Assembly: GCA_020025755.1 (NCBI GenBank)
Contig: JAHHRO010000005.1
Coordinates: 1-60,993, forward strand
Length of the DNA: 60,993 nt
Direction: 5' to 3'
Source of the DNA: Butyricicoccus sp.
Lineage (GTDB): Bacteria; Bacillota; Clostridia; Oscillospirales; Butyricicoccaceae
The position numbers were made by a program, and so were the translations under genes. The notes beneath the pieces are model-generated. The model was not told the origin of the DNA and searched no databases. It saw only the letters and a program-made list of their open reading frames with translations. Of the stretch, positions 1 through 8,520 are shown in pieces (the first letter of the stretch is position 1; every line of letters begins with the position of its first letter).

Positions 1-16
1 GCAGTCCATTTTCTTA

Positions 17-1117
17 TTACTTTTTATAGTACACAGTCTGTACCACGCCATCTATGACTGACACCGCACCTGCGCGGTATTCTTTTCCGGTCGAGCACAG
101 CCCTGCCTTGCGCTTTGAATACATATCCACCGCGATCGCTTCATGGTTTTCTGCAACAGGCATAACTGTTCCATTGACGGTCAGTTCGCTTCCGTCCCAA
201 ACGATGGTATCGTCGATCGGCTGTGCTGCGCCCAGTGTGACAGAATATTCATCATTCTTTTGAACCATCTGTTCCAGCTGATACAGTCCTGCATAAGCTT
301 GACCGGACTCATAATTTTCGATCCGCACATCTGCATAGATCGTGCTGCCTACGCACACGATCCGCACAGAGGGCTGTGGCAAATAAGCCGCTGTCCCCTC
401 CACAGCACGCAGATGCAGTGCATGGTAAAGCATAACTGCCATTTCCGCACGCGTGACCGGCTCTCTGGGATTGAGTTTTCCCTTGCTCGTGCCTGAGATC
501 ACACCTGCATCGACCAGTGCCGCAACAGACTCTACGGCATACGGTGCAACCCGTTTTGCATCGGTAAACTTGGATAAGTCCCCTGCCTTGAATGCCAGCC
601 CCGTGCGATCGAGCGTTCGTTTGAGCATGACCATCGCATCCTGACGGGTCAATCGTTCAGTCGGCCGAAAATCATTTTTGTTGCCGCCGTTTATGATCCC
701 AATGGCACGCGCTGCATCCACCGCTTTTGCATAGTATGCATACTCACGCACATCCGAGAATTTTTCATCCGTACTATACTTCTGCATATCATACGCGCGG
801 TAGAGCATCAAGACAAAATCTGCACGAGACAAGGATTCAGCCGGACTGTAGATCAGGTTTCCCGTACCTGTTACCACACCGGTATTGGCGAGATAATCAA
901 TGGCATGGAATGCCCATTGATAACCTGTGTTCACATCCGCAAAATAGACTGAACGATCAGGAATATAGATCATGCCGCCCGTTCGGACGGGCACAATGCT
1001 TGGTATCTCCTCATCCGGCTTGTCCTGCGGCACAGTGGCCGCTGCACAGGCAGTTGTTGTAAGGAGCAGGAAACACATCTGGCAGACAGCGAAAATGCGG
1101 ATCCATTTTTTCTGCAT
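17..1117 (-). CDS. exported protein with three SLH domains
   Basis: Product of 366 aa with an N-terminal signal peptide (basic MQKKWIR, then a hydrophobic run ending near TTTACAAA). Three S-layer homology domains follow at about residues 60-110, 115-170 and 180-230, each with an FxDV-like start (FADVNTG, FSDVREY, FTDAKRV) and a conserved TRA/TRQ segment. The remaining ~130 residues are not recognised. The start at 1117 is chosen because AGGAGGT lies just upstream; an upstream ATG at 1204 has no ribosome-binding site. SLH domains bind pyruvylated wall polysaccharide, which fits the CsaB domain encoded at 15831-18077. The lipobox is poor, so SLH attachment is more likely than a lipid anchor. 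Confident in class, not in the role of the C-terminal part. Confidence 0.85.
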   Translation of the reverse strand: MQKKWIRIFAVCQMCFLLLTTTACAAATVPQDKPDEEIPSIVPVRTGGMIYIPDRSVYFADVNTGYQWAFHAIDYLANTGVVTGTGNLIYSPAESLSRADFVLMLYRAYDMQKYSTDEKFSDVREYAYYAKAVDAARAIGIINGGNKNDFRPTERLTRQDAMVMLKRTLDRTGLAFKAGDLSKFTDAKRVAPYAVESVAALVDAGVISGTSKGKLNPREPVTRAEMAVMLYHALHLRAVEGTAAYLPQPSVRIVCVGSTIYADVRIENYESGQAYAGLYQLEQMVQKNDEYSVTLGAAQPIDDTIVWDGSELTVNGTVMPVAENHEAIAVDMYSKRKAGLCSTGKEYRAGAVSVIDGVVQTVYYKK

Positions 1118-1245
1118 ATTGAAACCTCCTATCAGAAGAATTCTATAATTTTTCCACCCAATTATAGCATATAGACTACAAAAAGTATATCCAAATTTAT
1201 ACAATTCATTCGACCGAAAACAAGCTCTTTATGCACAAAAATGAT

Positions 1246-1287
1246 AAAAAAACACCGTCCAACCTCTGGTTCGACGGTGAAATTTTT
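1246..1287. terminator. rpsT terminator
   Basis: Stem CACCGTC (1253-1259) with GACGGTG (1273-1279), with further pairing of AACC and GGTT in the loop. An A-run on the left gives the U-tract for the minus strand; a shorter T-run lies on the right. Confidence 0.75.
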
Positions 1288-1300
1288 ACAGAACATAAAA

Positions 1301-1564
1301 TTACTGTACAGCGTTGAGCTTCAGAGTCAGAGTGCTCTTCTTATGAGCAGCAGTGTTCTTGTGCATCAGGTGCTTTGCAGCAGCCTGATCGACAGCCTTA
1401 ACAGCAACCTTGTAAGCAGCCTCAGCGGCAGACTTATCGCCAGCAGCCACAGCCGCGTCAAACTTCTTCAGAACAGTCTTGAGCGCAGACTTCGCCATCT
1501 GGTTCTGCAGGCTCTTCGCCTTGATTACCTTAACGCGCTTCTTAGCGGACTTAATATTCGGCAT
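1301..1564 (-). CDS. rpsT: 30S ribosomal protein S20
   Basis: An 87-residue, Lys/Ala-rich protein beginning MPNIKSAKKRVKV, the standard S20 start, and ending TLKLNAVQ. S20 binds 16S rRNA early in 30S assembly. The start at 1564 follows GGAGGTGG; the longer reading frame to 1633 lacks support. The gene is alone on the minus strand with its own promoter and terminator, and is divergent from gpr. The rpsT-gpr arrangement is common in Clostridia. Confidence 0.97.
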   Translation of the reverse strand: MPNIKSAKKRVKVIKAKSLQNQMAKSALKTVLKKFDAAVAAGDKSAAEAAYKVAVKAVDQAAAKHLMHKNTAAHKKSTLTLKLNAVQ

Positions 1565-1604
1565 GGGTTCCACCTCCTTCGGCTTTCCAGTCATCAGTAT
1601 TCTT

Positions 1605-1633
1605 ACTATATCATCTTTCCACCTAAATTGCAA
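1605..1633 (-). promoter_or_regulatory. sigma-A promoter of rpsT
   Basis: Minus-strand TTGCAA (1628-1633), 17-bp spacer, TATAGT (1605-1610), about 40 bp before the rpsT start. Confidence 0.65.
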
Positions 1634-1651
1634 GTGTTTTTTTTATTTTTT

Positions 1652-1682
1652 TGCATATACTCTAAAATTTTTTCACACGCTA
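1652..1682 (+). promoter_or_regulatory. possible forespore sigma (sigma-G/F) promoter of gpr
   Basis: TGCATA (1652-1657) and CACGCTA (1676-1682) are separated by 18 bp. This resembles the sigma-G pattern TGMATA / CATACTA. gpr is a known forespore gene in Bacillus; the assignment here is inference from a partial match. Confidence 0.4.
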
Positions 1683-1716
1683 GAGGAGAGAACGCGAAAT
1701 AGAAAGGACGATTGGA

Positions 1717-2583
1717 ATGGGATTTCGTACAGACCTTGCACAGGAAGCCCTTGTGCATACCTACGGCACAGGTACGCCGCACGGTATTTTGCAGAGTGAC
1801 CACACGGCATTCGGCTTTTCGATCCACACGGTAGAGGTGCAGACCGATGAAGCGGCACACGCTTTGGGCAAGCCGATCGGACGTTACAGCACCCTGCAAA
1901 TCGACCCACTGATGCGCCGTGAGTCGGAGGCATTCCCGCGTGCCGTACAAGCTCTTTCTGTCATTTTAACCGACTGTCTGCCAGAAATCAAGTCTGATTC
2001 TGCAATTTTAGTCATTGGTCTTGGAAACCGTGCCATCACGCCCGATGCCGTTGGACCTTTGACGATCGAGCATATTCTGGTCACTCGCCATCTGCGCGAG
2101 CAGATGCCGCAGGAATTTGCCGCATGGCGTCCGGTTTGTGCCGCCGCTTGCGGTGTTTTGGGGCAAACCGGCATTGAATCCGCCGAATTTACACGCGGAC
2201 TATGTAAAACTGTGCAGCCTGCTGCGATCGTTGTGATAGATGCCCTTGCCGCAGGGCAGCTCTCCCACCTGACGCGCACCATTCAGATCACGAACGCCGG
2301 CATCGTCCCAGGGTCTGGCGTAGGCAATGCACGCGCCGCCTTCAATGCCGCCGCCTTTGGTATCCCTGTGATTGCCATTGGTGTCCCCACCGTCGTCGAT
2401 GGCAGCAGTATTTTATGTGACGCAGACGCCCCAGATGCCGACATCCTGCCTGAGCCTGTCTTCGTGACTCCGCGTGAGATCGACCAGCGCGTGCGTGATA
2501 CGGCAAAGGTCATCGGCTATGCCATCAATCACGCCTTGCAGCCGCAGCTGACGCTGGAGGATCTCGACCTGCTTTTGGCGTAA
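1717..2583 (+). CDS. gpr: germination protease GPR
   Basis: A 288-residue member of peptidase family A25. GPR is made as a zymogen in the forespore, autoprocessed, and degrades small acid-soluble spore proteins during germination. Typical family segments are visible: FRTDLAQEA at the N-terminus (the propeptide cleavage region is nearby), VIGLGNRAITPDAVGP around residue 90, and PGSGVGNARA with VIAIGVPTVVDG around residues 195-225. The ATG at 1717 follows GAAAGGA. It is first in a gpr-spoIIP-gerABC-like run, in keeping with spore-stage expression. The family assignment is firm. Confidence 0.96.
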   Translation: MGFRTDLAQEALVHTYGTGTPHGILQSDHTAFGFSIHTVEVQTDEAAHALGKPIGRYSTLQIDPLMRRESEAFPRAVQALSVILTDCLPEIKSDSAILVIGLGNRAITPDAVGPLTIEHILVTRHLREQMPQEFAAWRPVCAAACGVLGQTGIESAEFTRGLCKTVQPAAIVVIDALAAGQLSHLTRTIQITNAGIVPGSGVGNARAAFNAAAFGIPVIAIGVPTVVDGSSILCDADAPDADILPEPVFVTPREIDQRVRDTAKVIGYAINHALQPQLTLEDLDLLLA

Positions 2584-2660
2584 ACTTGTCTGCATACCAA
2601 CGCCGCTTGGGACATAGATTAGGATCACAGGATTTTCCGCACCAAAGGAGTGACTGTCTC

Positions 2661-3719
2661 ATGCCCCACCGTCCTGTCCGCAAACGTTCTGGCATCCTGA
2701 TGCCTGCAGCCGTCCTGCTGCTCTGCGCCGTCCTGCTGCTCATCAGCCACCGCATGGGGGGAGATGCACAGGCAGACGCACTGCTGGACGCGATCGCGAA
2801 AAATCGAACCTTCATTGCGTCCTCCATTGCACTGGAAACCGGGATCCCCACGCCGCAGCTTGCCCCCTCTGTCCCAGCGCAGAAAACCACAGAGCCGAAG
2901 AAGCCTGCCGCAGAACCCACGATGGAAAGTGCACCGCCTCCGGATATGGATACACAGCCGGAGGCACTTCCTCCGGCTGAGGACAAGCGTGATACCAACA
3001 TCGAGATCCGCAATGACGCAAATATCGATGTGGATATCGATGCTATGCTGAAAAATCCCATCCAGATCCATGCCAAACAGGACGGATCTCCTCAAGTACT
3101 GATTTACCACACCCATGCAACCGAAGCCTACACGCCCTCGGGCAAGGACACCTACAAGCCATCCGGTGACTACCGCACGCGCGACAAAAGACAGAGCGTT
3201 GTTCGGGTGGGTACTGAGCTTACAAAAGTTCTGGAGGCACGCGGGATCGGCGTTATACATATCACGGATATCTTTGATGACCCTGCCTATAATGGTTCCT
3301 ACGGGCGATCCCTCGCCGCCGCCGAACAGGCACTCAAGAAGAATCCTGATATCAAGGTCACGATCGACCTGCATCGGGACGCGATTGTCACCAAGGACGG
3401 CGCACAGCTGCGCACGGCAAGCACCATCGGCGGTCAGGATGTGGCACAGCTCATGCTTGTTGTGGGCACAAATGCCAGTGGGCTGGAGCACCCCCACTGG
3501 CACCGAAACATGAATTTTGCCGTCAACTTGCAGGCGGATGCAAACGGCGCATATCCCGGTCTGATGCGCGATGTCAACCTGCGCTCCCAGCGATTCAACA
3601 CCCATCTGCGTTCTGGCTCCCTTCTGCTGGAATGCGGTTCATCGGGCAATACCTTGCAGGAAGCACTGCGCAGTATCCGTATGTTCGGCGAAGTGCTTGC
3701 CGACCGTCTGCTTGCATAA
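2661..3719 (+). CDS. spoIIP: stage II sporulation protein P
   Basis: A 352-residue protein: one N-terminal membrane anchor (about residues 10-32), a Pro/Glu/Ala-rich linker to about residue 125, then the SpoIIP amidase/endopeptidase domain. LIYHTHATEAY, VTIDLHRDA and LLECGSSGN are family signatures holding zinc-binding and catalytic residues. SpoIIP works with SpoIID and SpoIIM to degrade septal peptidoglycan during engulfment. The start at 2661 is favoured by AAAGGAG ten bases upstream over the in-frame ATG at 2586, which overlaps the end region of gpr and lacks such a site. A gpr-spoIIP pair is usual in Clostridia. Confidence 0.95.
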   Translation: MPHRPVRKRSGILMPAAVLLLCAVLLLISHRMGGDAQADALLDAIAKNRTFIASSIALETGIPTPQLAPSVPAQKTTEPKKPAAEPTMESAPPPDMDTQPEALPPAEDKRDTNIEIRNDANIDVDIDAMLKNPIQIHAKQDGSPQVLIYHTHATEAYTPSGKDTYKPSGDYRTRDKRQSVVRVGTELTKVLEARGIGVIHITDIFDDPAYNGSYGRSLAAAEQALKKNPDIKVTIDLHRDAIVTKDGAQLRTASTIGGQDVAQLMLVVGTNASGLEHPHWHRNMNFAVNLQADANGAYPGLMRDVNLRSQRFNTHLRSGSLLLECGSSGNTLQEALRSIRMFGEVLADRLLA

Positions 3720-3743
3720 GGCATGCCTCTATGGTACACACTA

Positions 3744-3766
3744 TCCCCGAAAGGGGGGCTTTTTTT
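3744..3766 (+). terminator. small GNRA hairpin with T-run overlapping the gerA-type gene start
   Basis: CCCC-GAAA-GGGG (3745-3756) is followed by GGC and seven T. It looks like a weak terminator after spoIIP, yet its 3' arm is also the only Shine-Dalgarno-like sequence for the next gene. Confidence 0.4.
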
Positions 3767-5201
3767 GTCCATACACCTCACAACCAATTTATCCGAAAAC
3801 CTCGAATCCCTGCGCGCCCTGTTTGCACAGGACAATACTTTTGTCGCGCGAACGATCCAGACGCAAAGTGGTCTGCGCTGTGCCATCCTTTTCTTTGACG
3901 GTATGATAAGCAATCAGGCGATCAATGAGTCCATTTTGCGTCCGCTCATGCAGACACGAAGCAAAACGCTGACCGCACAGGCGATCGCAGATGCCATCGT
4001 GCAGATCAACGAATGCAGTCTTGCTGCCGATCCAGATGCCATGCTGTCTGCCATACTCTATGGTGATACTGCAATCCTCATTGATGGAGACAGCCGTCCT
4101 GTGATCGTCAACACCAAGGGGTTTACCACCCGTTCCCCCTCAGAACCTGAGAGCGAAAAGGTGCTGCGCGGTCCGCGTGAAGGGTTTACCGAATCCTTTA
4201 TGACCAATCTTTCCATGCTGCGCCGCCGCGTCAATGACCCACGCCTTACCTTTTCCTTTGCTCGCTATGCAGGCGAAACCAACACGGTCGTCTGTGTCTG
4301 TTGGATCAAAGGGGTTACGCCACCTGCCCTTGTCCAAGAAATGCAGCACCGGATCCGTAAGATGTCGCTCGATGGCATTCTGGATTCCAACTATGTCGCC
4401 GAATGTATCCGCGATGCGCCCAGCTCCCCATTCCCCACGCTGGGCACGACCGAACGCCCCGACGTTGCCGTATCCCGTCTGTTGGAGGGGCGTGTTGTGG
4501 TGCTGACCGATGGCAGTCCGGTCGCACTCTCCGCCCCCTGTATCTTACAGGAATGCTTTCAGGCAAACGATGACTATTATATCGCGGTACGGCAGGCAGC
4601 TGTCTCGCGTACCTTGCGTACAATCGGTTTTGGGCTGTCCATTATCATTCCGGCACTATATGTCGCACTGCTGGGATTTCATCAGGAGCTTTTGCCGACG
4701 CGTCTGCTGCTTGCCATTGCCTCCGCACAAAAAGGCGTGCCGCTCCCTGTATTCTGGGAGATCCTGCTCCTGCTTCTGGTCTTTGAAACACTCAAGGAGG
4801 CAGGTACGCGCACGCCCAGCGTTATGGGCTCTACCATGTCCATCGTAGGCGGTCTGGTTTTGGGACAAGCCGCGGTTTCCGCTCGTTTCCTCTCCGCACC
4901 AGCCGTGATCATCGTGGCAATTGCCGCCGTAACCGGTCTGACCGTCCCCAAGCTGCAATCTGCCGGACTTGTCCTGCGCTTTTCCCTGCTCGCTGCCAGT
5001 GCCGCCGCCGGACTATACGGCTTACTGTTTGGGCTATGTCTTGCAGTCGCACATCTCTGTACCCTGCGCTCGTTCCACTGTCCTTATCTGTTGAACCTCA
5101 TCCCACGCGTTCACCCAAATCTCGATGATGCATGGCTGCGTGCTCCATGGCGCGATATGCCGCGCAAGCGATTTCTGGCACGGGAGGAGGATCAGACATG
5201 A
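3765..5201 (+). CDS. GerA-family spore germination receptor subunit A
   Basis: A 478-residue protein of the GerA/GerKA family. The N-terminal ~270 residues are the soluble domain (TTNLSENLESLRALFAQDNT, then DGMISNQAINESILRPL). A hydrophobic region with four to five membrane segments follows at about residues 275-450, including the family segment EAGTRTPSVMGSTMSIVGGLVLGQ (residues split over about 340-365). It forms part of a nutrient germinant receptor in the spore inner membrane. I place the start at TTG 3765, six bases after GGGGGG; the ATG at 3723 has no binding site and would read through the hairpin. It overlaps the next gene in an ATGA junction. Confidence 0.88.
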   Translation: MSIHLTTNLSENLESLRALFAQDNTFVARTIQTQSGLRCAILFFDGMISNQAINESILRPLMQTRSKTLTAQAIADAIVQINECSLAADPDAMLSAILYGDTAILIDGDSRPVIVNTKGFTTRSPSEPESEKVLRGPREGFTESFMTNLSMLRRRVNDPRLTFSFARYAGETNTVVCVCWIKGVTPPALVQEMQHRIRKMSLDGILDSNYVAECIRDAPSSPFPTLGTTERPDVAVSRLLEGRVVVLTDGSPVALSAPCILQECFQANDDYYIAVRQAAVSRTLRTIGFGLSIIIPALYVALLGFHQELLPTRLLLAIASAQKGVPLPVFWEILLLLLVFETLKEAGTRTPSVMGSTMSIVGGLVLGQAAVSARFLSAPAVIIVAIAAVTGLTVPKLQSAGLVLRFSLLAASAAAGLYGLLFGLCLAVAHLCTLRSFHCPYLLNLIPRVHPNLDDAWLRAPWRDMPRKRFLAREEDQT

Positions 5202-5851
5202 AGCGTATCGTTCTTGTGATCGTCCCACTGTGTGCTGCCCTTTACACGGGCGGTGTCGGGCATGGTGCCGGTGATCTTCTGCCCATCCTGAGCGCGAGTA
5301 TCTCTCAGGATGCTGCCAGCACCTTACAGCTGACAGCAGAGGGGGTGCGGCAGGACAGCCTGGAGGGCAATGCGACATCGGTCTATCTGACCGCCACCGG
5401 ACAAAGCCCCGACGCGCTGCTCGTCGAGATCGAGCAAATGCTTGCCGGACAGATGTACCTCAGCCACGCGCGCACGATCGTCGTGGACGAAGCCGCTGCC
5501 AGAGAGGCTCTTGTTCCGATCGTGCAGACTCTGCTTAGACGCAGCGATGTCCGCCTGACCCTGCGCATTGCTGTGGCACGCGACGTTCCGGCGGATTCCA
5601 TCGTGCGTGCACAAGCCGTTGCAGAGGAGATCCCCGGTGCAGCACTCGGTGCACTTCTGGACGCACACGCAAAGCGCGGCAGCCTGCCCGACCTTCCACT
5701 TTGCCGCATCGCAGACCGCATCTTATCCGACAGAGATTTTTCCTTGCCTGCGCTGACACTCACTCCGGACAGCCGCGTGATTCCGGCAGGCACTGCCCAT
5801 TTTCAAGCCGGACACCTGACACACTTTTCCGGAGGTACTACCGATGCCTGA
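5198..5851 (+). CDS. GerC-family spore germination protein, short form
   Basis: A 217-residue protein with an N-terminal signal/anchor (MKRIVLVIVPLCAALYTGG), then a GerAC N-domain-like part: ILSASISQD, ATGQSPDALLVEIEQMLAGQ and SHARTIVVDEAAARE. GerC proteins are normally about 370-400 aa lipoproteins. This one ends after the N-domain and lacks the usual lipobox and GCWDRREI-like start, so it is a reduced form. ATG 5198 follows GGAGGAGG and overlaps the end of the A-subunit gene by four bases; its own end overlaps the next gene by eight. Tight coupling suggests translation as one receptor unit. No frameshift is evident. Confidence 0.72.
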   Translation: MKRIVLVIVPLCAALYTGGVGHGAGDLLPILSASISQDAASTLQLTAEGVRQDSLEGNATSVYLTATGQSPDALLVEIEQMLAGQMYLSHARTIVVDEAAAREALVPIVQTLLRRSDVRLTLRIAVARDVPADSIVRAQAVAEEIPGAALGALLDAHAKRGSLPDLPLCRIADRILSDRDFSLPALTLTPDSRVIPAGTAHFQAGHLTHFSGGTTDA

Positions 5852-6689
5852 TAAAATTTTCCCCTACGGGCAGGGCGCAATGTTCTTCTTGCTCATCCTT
5901 GCCCCTACGCTGTTCCTGTCCGCAAATGACTGGCTCCACGCAATGTGTGCAGGGCTGCTTTTCGTACTCCTTGCACTCTTATGGCTTGCCCTTGCCAAGC
6001 ACTTTCAAGTGCGTGACCTCTGGACATGGATCGCACACACTCCCCACGCGCTGAGACAAACGATCTATTTCGTTCTGATGCTGTCCAGTGCTGGCTATGC
6101 CGCCTATACCGCATGGCGCAGCGCGGTTTTCCTGTCTCAAACCGCACTCAAGCTATGGAATGTGTGGCTCGCCGCACTTGGACTCCTCATCATCTGCTGG
6201 TTCATTGCAAAGCAGGGTACACCCGCCCTCTTTCTTTGGGCGATCCCCACGACCTTGACAGTTGGACTCATTGCCCTGCTCTCCCTTGTCCTGTCCTTTC
6301 CCGATTGGCAAATGCCCGATCTATCCGGCACATTTCTGTTTTCCGGCATGGCGCGCCGAACGCTGGACGGTATTCCCATCCTGATTGCCTTTCTCTTGTT
6401 CACCGGCTTCGATCCCACGCTGCCGCAGGGACGCGCGATCGCACTAGGCGGAACCCTCGGCGCAGTCCTCACCGGTGTGATTATATTCCGCGCCAACGCA
6501 GTTCTTGGCGCGCACTGTGCGCGTATTCTGACCTATCCAGCCTATGCCGCTGCCGGTGTTTTTCAAGTTGGTGCACTCGCACGCAGTGAGATCCTTTTTG
6601 GCAGCATCTTCTTTTTGTGCCTCGTCGCACGGATCGCGCTGTCTATCCGTGTCCTGCAAACTGCATACGCAGCATTGCGGCAAAAATAA
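5844..6689 (+). CDS. GerB-family spore germination permease-like protein, short form
   Basis: A 281-residue, almost wholly hydrophobic protein with about eight predicted membrane segments, starting MPDKIFPYGQGAMFFLLILAP. Position, topology and start resemble the GerAB/GerKB amino-acid-permease-like subunit of germinant receptors, which is usually about 360 residues with ten segments. The subunit order A-C-B differs from the common A-B-C order. The start overlaps the end of the GerC-like gene. Similarity is judged by topology and context, so the family call is less secure than for the A subunit. Confidence 0.7.
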   Translation: MPDKIFPYGQGAMFFLLILAPTLFLSANDWLHAMCAGLLFVLLALLWLALAKHFQVRDLWTWIAHTPHALRQTIYFVLMLSSAGYAAYTAWRSAVFLSQTALKLWNVWLAALGLLIICWFIAKQGTPALFLWAIPTTLTVGLIALLSLVLSFPDWQMPDLSGTFLFSGMARRTLDGIPILIAFLLFTGFDPTLPQGRAIALGGTLGAVLTGVIIFRANAVLGAHCARILTYPAYAAAGVFQVGALARSEILFGSIFFLCLVARIALSIRVLQTAYAALRQK

Positions 6690-6693
6690 CAAA

Positions 6694-6726
6694 ACAGGCT
6701 GACCCTTTTCAAAAGGATCAGCCTGT
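6694..6726. terminator. bidirectional terminator between germination and purine operons
   Basis: Near-perfect stem ACAGGCTGA/TCAGCCTGT extended by CCTTTT/AAAAGG around a one-base loop. It lies between convergent genes and can serve both strands. Confidence 0.8.
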
Positions 6727-6732
6727 GTCATT

Positions 6733-7257
6733 TTAGAGTTTTGGCAGAAGTTCCTGCTCGATCGCGGTATCCACCGGCATACCGGAGAACCCAATCGAAG
6801 CAAAGGCATCCACAAAGCGTGTTGCCGACGCAACCAGCAGTGAAATATTGTCTGCTACAAAGGTAATGACCTTTTCCAGCTCCAGACTTGCGTCAAGCAG
6901 AGTATTGTGCTTCAAATAGATCTGCCCTGCCGGTGCAAAAAATCCGAAATTGCCCAGCGCAGAGAAGTCATTGCAGTACTTGCAGGCACGCTCGACCTGC
7001 TGTGCATTTTCTTCCGGCACGTTCTGGAAGATGGTCACAAAGAACTGTAAGAGTCCGTTGTTCTCGTCTGGCAGGGCGATCGGAATAAAGCACGCCTCGA
7101 TTGTAACTTCCTTTGCGATCTTGCCCAGCCGCTGTGTTTCTGCACGCAGCATGAGCGGAGTTGTCTCGCTCTGCTCGATCAGTTCGGAACGGAACCCGTT
7201 CTGTCCCAGCACATCATTCATACATGCAAGGATCTGCTTCTGCTTCTTTACGTCCAT
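6733..7257 (-). CDS. YbjN-like hypothetical protein at the end of the purine operon
   Basis: A 174-residue soluble acidic protein with no signal peptide or membrane segment. The pattern (short helix, LRAETQRLGK, then FVTIFQNVP, CKYCNDFSALGNFGFF, LKHNTLLDASLELEKV and a C-terminal helix) resembles the YbjN/type III secretion chaperone-like fold, but no catalytic motif is visible. It starts three bases after the purD stop, with AAAGGG inside the end of purD, so it is surely co-transcribed with purD. Whether it has any role in purine supply is unknown. Confidence 0.55.
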   Translation of the reverse strand: MDVKKQKQILACMNDVLGQNGFRSELIEQSETTPLMLRAETQRLGKIAKEVTIEACFIPIALPDENNGLLQFFVTIFQNVPEENAQQVERACKYCNDFSALGNFGFFAPAGQIYLKHNTLLDASLELEKVITFVADNISLLVASATRFVDAFASIGFSGMPVDTAIEQELLPKL

Positions 7258-7260
7258 AAC

Positions 7261-8517
7261 TTACCCTTTCTTGATGCCAATATCTTTCCGGAAATGTGCG
7301 CCGTCGAAGTGGATCTTATTCACATCGGCATACGCCTTTTCGATCGCCTGATCGAGTGTTGGTGCTGTCGCCGTCACACCCAGCACACGGCCGCCGCTCG
7401 TTACGATTTCGTCACCCTGCTTTTTGGTTCCGGCATGGAACACAAAGGAATCGGTCACGGCATCTAAGCCCGTGATGACCTTTCCCTTTTCGTATGCCTT
7501 CGGATATCCGCCCGATGCCATCACGACACAGCATGCCGCCTCGTCTTTCCATCGGATATCCATTGCATCGAGTTTGCCATCAATTACCGCACCAAAAATA
7601 TCATAGAGATCGCTGTCCAGTCGAGACAAAACTGCCTGTGTCTCCGGATCACCGAAACGCGCATTGTACTCGATCACCTTGGGACCCTTTGGCGTGAGCA
7701 TCAGTCCGAAATACAGCACGCCCTTGAAAGGTCTCCCCTCGGCTGCCATCGCCGCCACGGTGGGCTTGAAGATGGTCTCCATGCACTGCGCGGCGATCTC
7801 ATCCGTATAGAAGCGAGAGGGCGAGAATGCACCCATACCGCCCGTATTCGGACCTGCATCGTTGTCGTATGCGCGCTTATGATCCTGTGCAGACGGCATA
7901 GTTTTGAGGTTTTTTCCATCCACGAATGCGAGAACGGAAACCTCTGGACCGGTCAGGAACTCCTCGATCACGACACGCGCACCTGCGCCGCCGAATGCGC
8001 CGCCATCTATGGCATCGCGCACGGCTGTGATCGCCTCCTCCTCGGTCATCGCAACGGTAACGCCCTTGCCGAGTGCCAGTCCATCCGCCTTGATGACGAT
8101 GGGCGCACCCTGCTCCTTGATGTAAGCGATCGCCTGTGCGGAATCCTCGAACACGGCATAGCCTGCGGTCGGGATGTGATATTTGTGCATGAGATCCTTT
8201 GCGAAGGACTTCGAGCCTTCGATGACAGCCGCATTTTTATGCGGGCCAAACGCGCGGATGCCAGCCGCTTCCAATGCGTCTACCATACCGAGGGCAAGCG
8301 GATCATCAGGCGCAACCATAACCAGATCGGGCTGATGCGCCTTTGCAAATGCCACGACCCCTTCGATATCGGTTGCCGCAATGTCTACGCACTCCGCAAC
8401 CGATGCAATACCGCCGTTGCCCGGCGCACACCAGATATGATCCACCTTGGGACTTTTTGCAAGCGTTACGCAGATCGCATGCTCACGTCCGCCGCCGCCA
8501 ATTACGAGAACTTTCAT
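7261..8517 (-). CDS. purD: phosphoribosylamine--glycine ligase
   Basis: A 418-residue ATP-grasp enzyme joining phosphoribosylamine and glycine to GAR, the second step of purine synthesis. It has the N-terminal VLVIGGGGREHAI, PDDPLALGMVD, the ATP-grasp segments KADGLALGKGV and EEFLTGPEVSVLAFVDG, and VIEYNARFGDPETQ near residue 290. Length is normal for PurD. The start at 8517 follows GGAGGA. It lies between a small membrane-protein gene and a YbjN-like gene in the pur operon, three bases from each. Confidence 0.97.
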   Translation of the reverse strand: MKVLVIGGGGREHAICVTLAKSPKVDHIWCAPGNGGIASVAECVDIAATDIEGVVAFAKAHQPDLVMVAPDDPLALGMVDALEAAGIRAFGPHKNAAVIEGSKSFAKDLMHKYHIPTAGYAVFEDSAQAIAYIKEQGAPIVIKADGLALGKGVTVAMTEEEAITAVRDAIDGGAFGGAGARVVIEEFLTGPEVSVLAFVDGKNLKTMPSAQDHKRAYDNDAGPNTGGMGAFSPSRFYTDEIAAQCMETIFKPTVAAMAAEGRPFKGVLYFGLMLTPKGPKVIEYNARFGDPETQAVLSRLDSDLYDIFGAVIDGKLDAMDIRWKDEAACCVVMASGGYPKAYEKGKVITGLDAVTDSFVFHAGTKKQGDEIVTSGGRVLGVTATAPTLDQAIEKAYADVNKIHFDGAHFRKDIGIKKG

Positions 8518-8520
8518 TCA

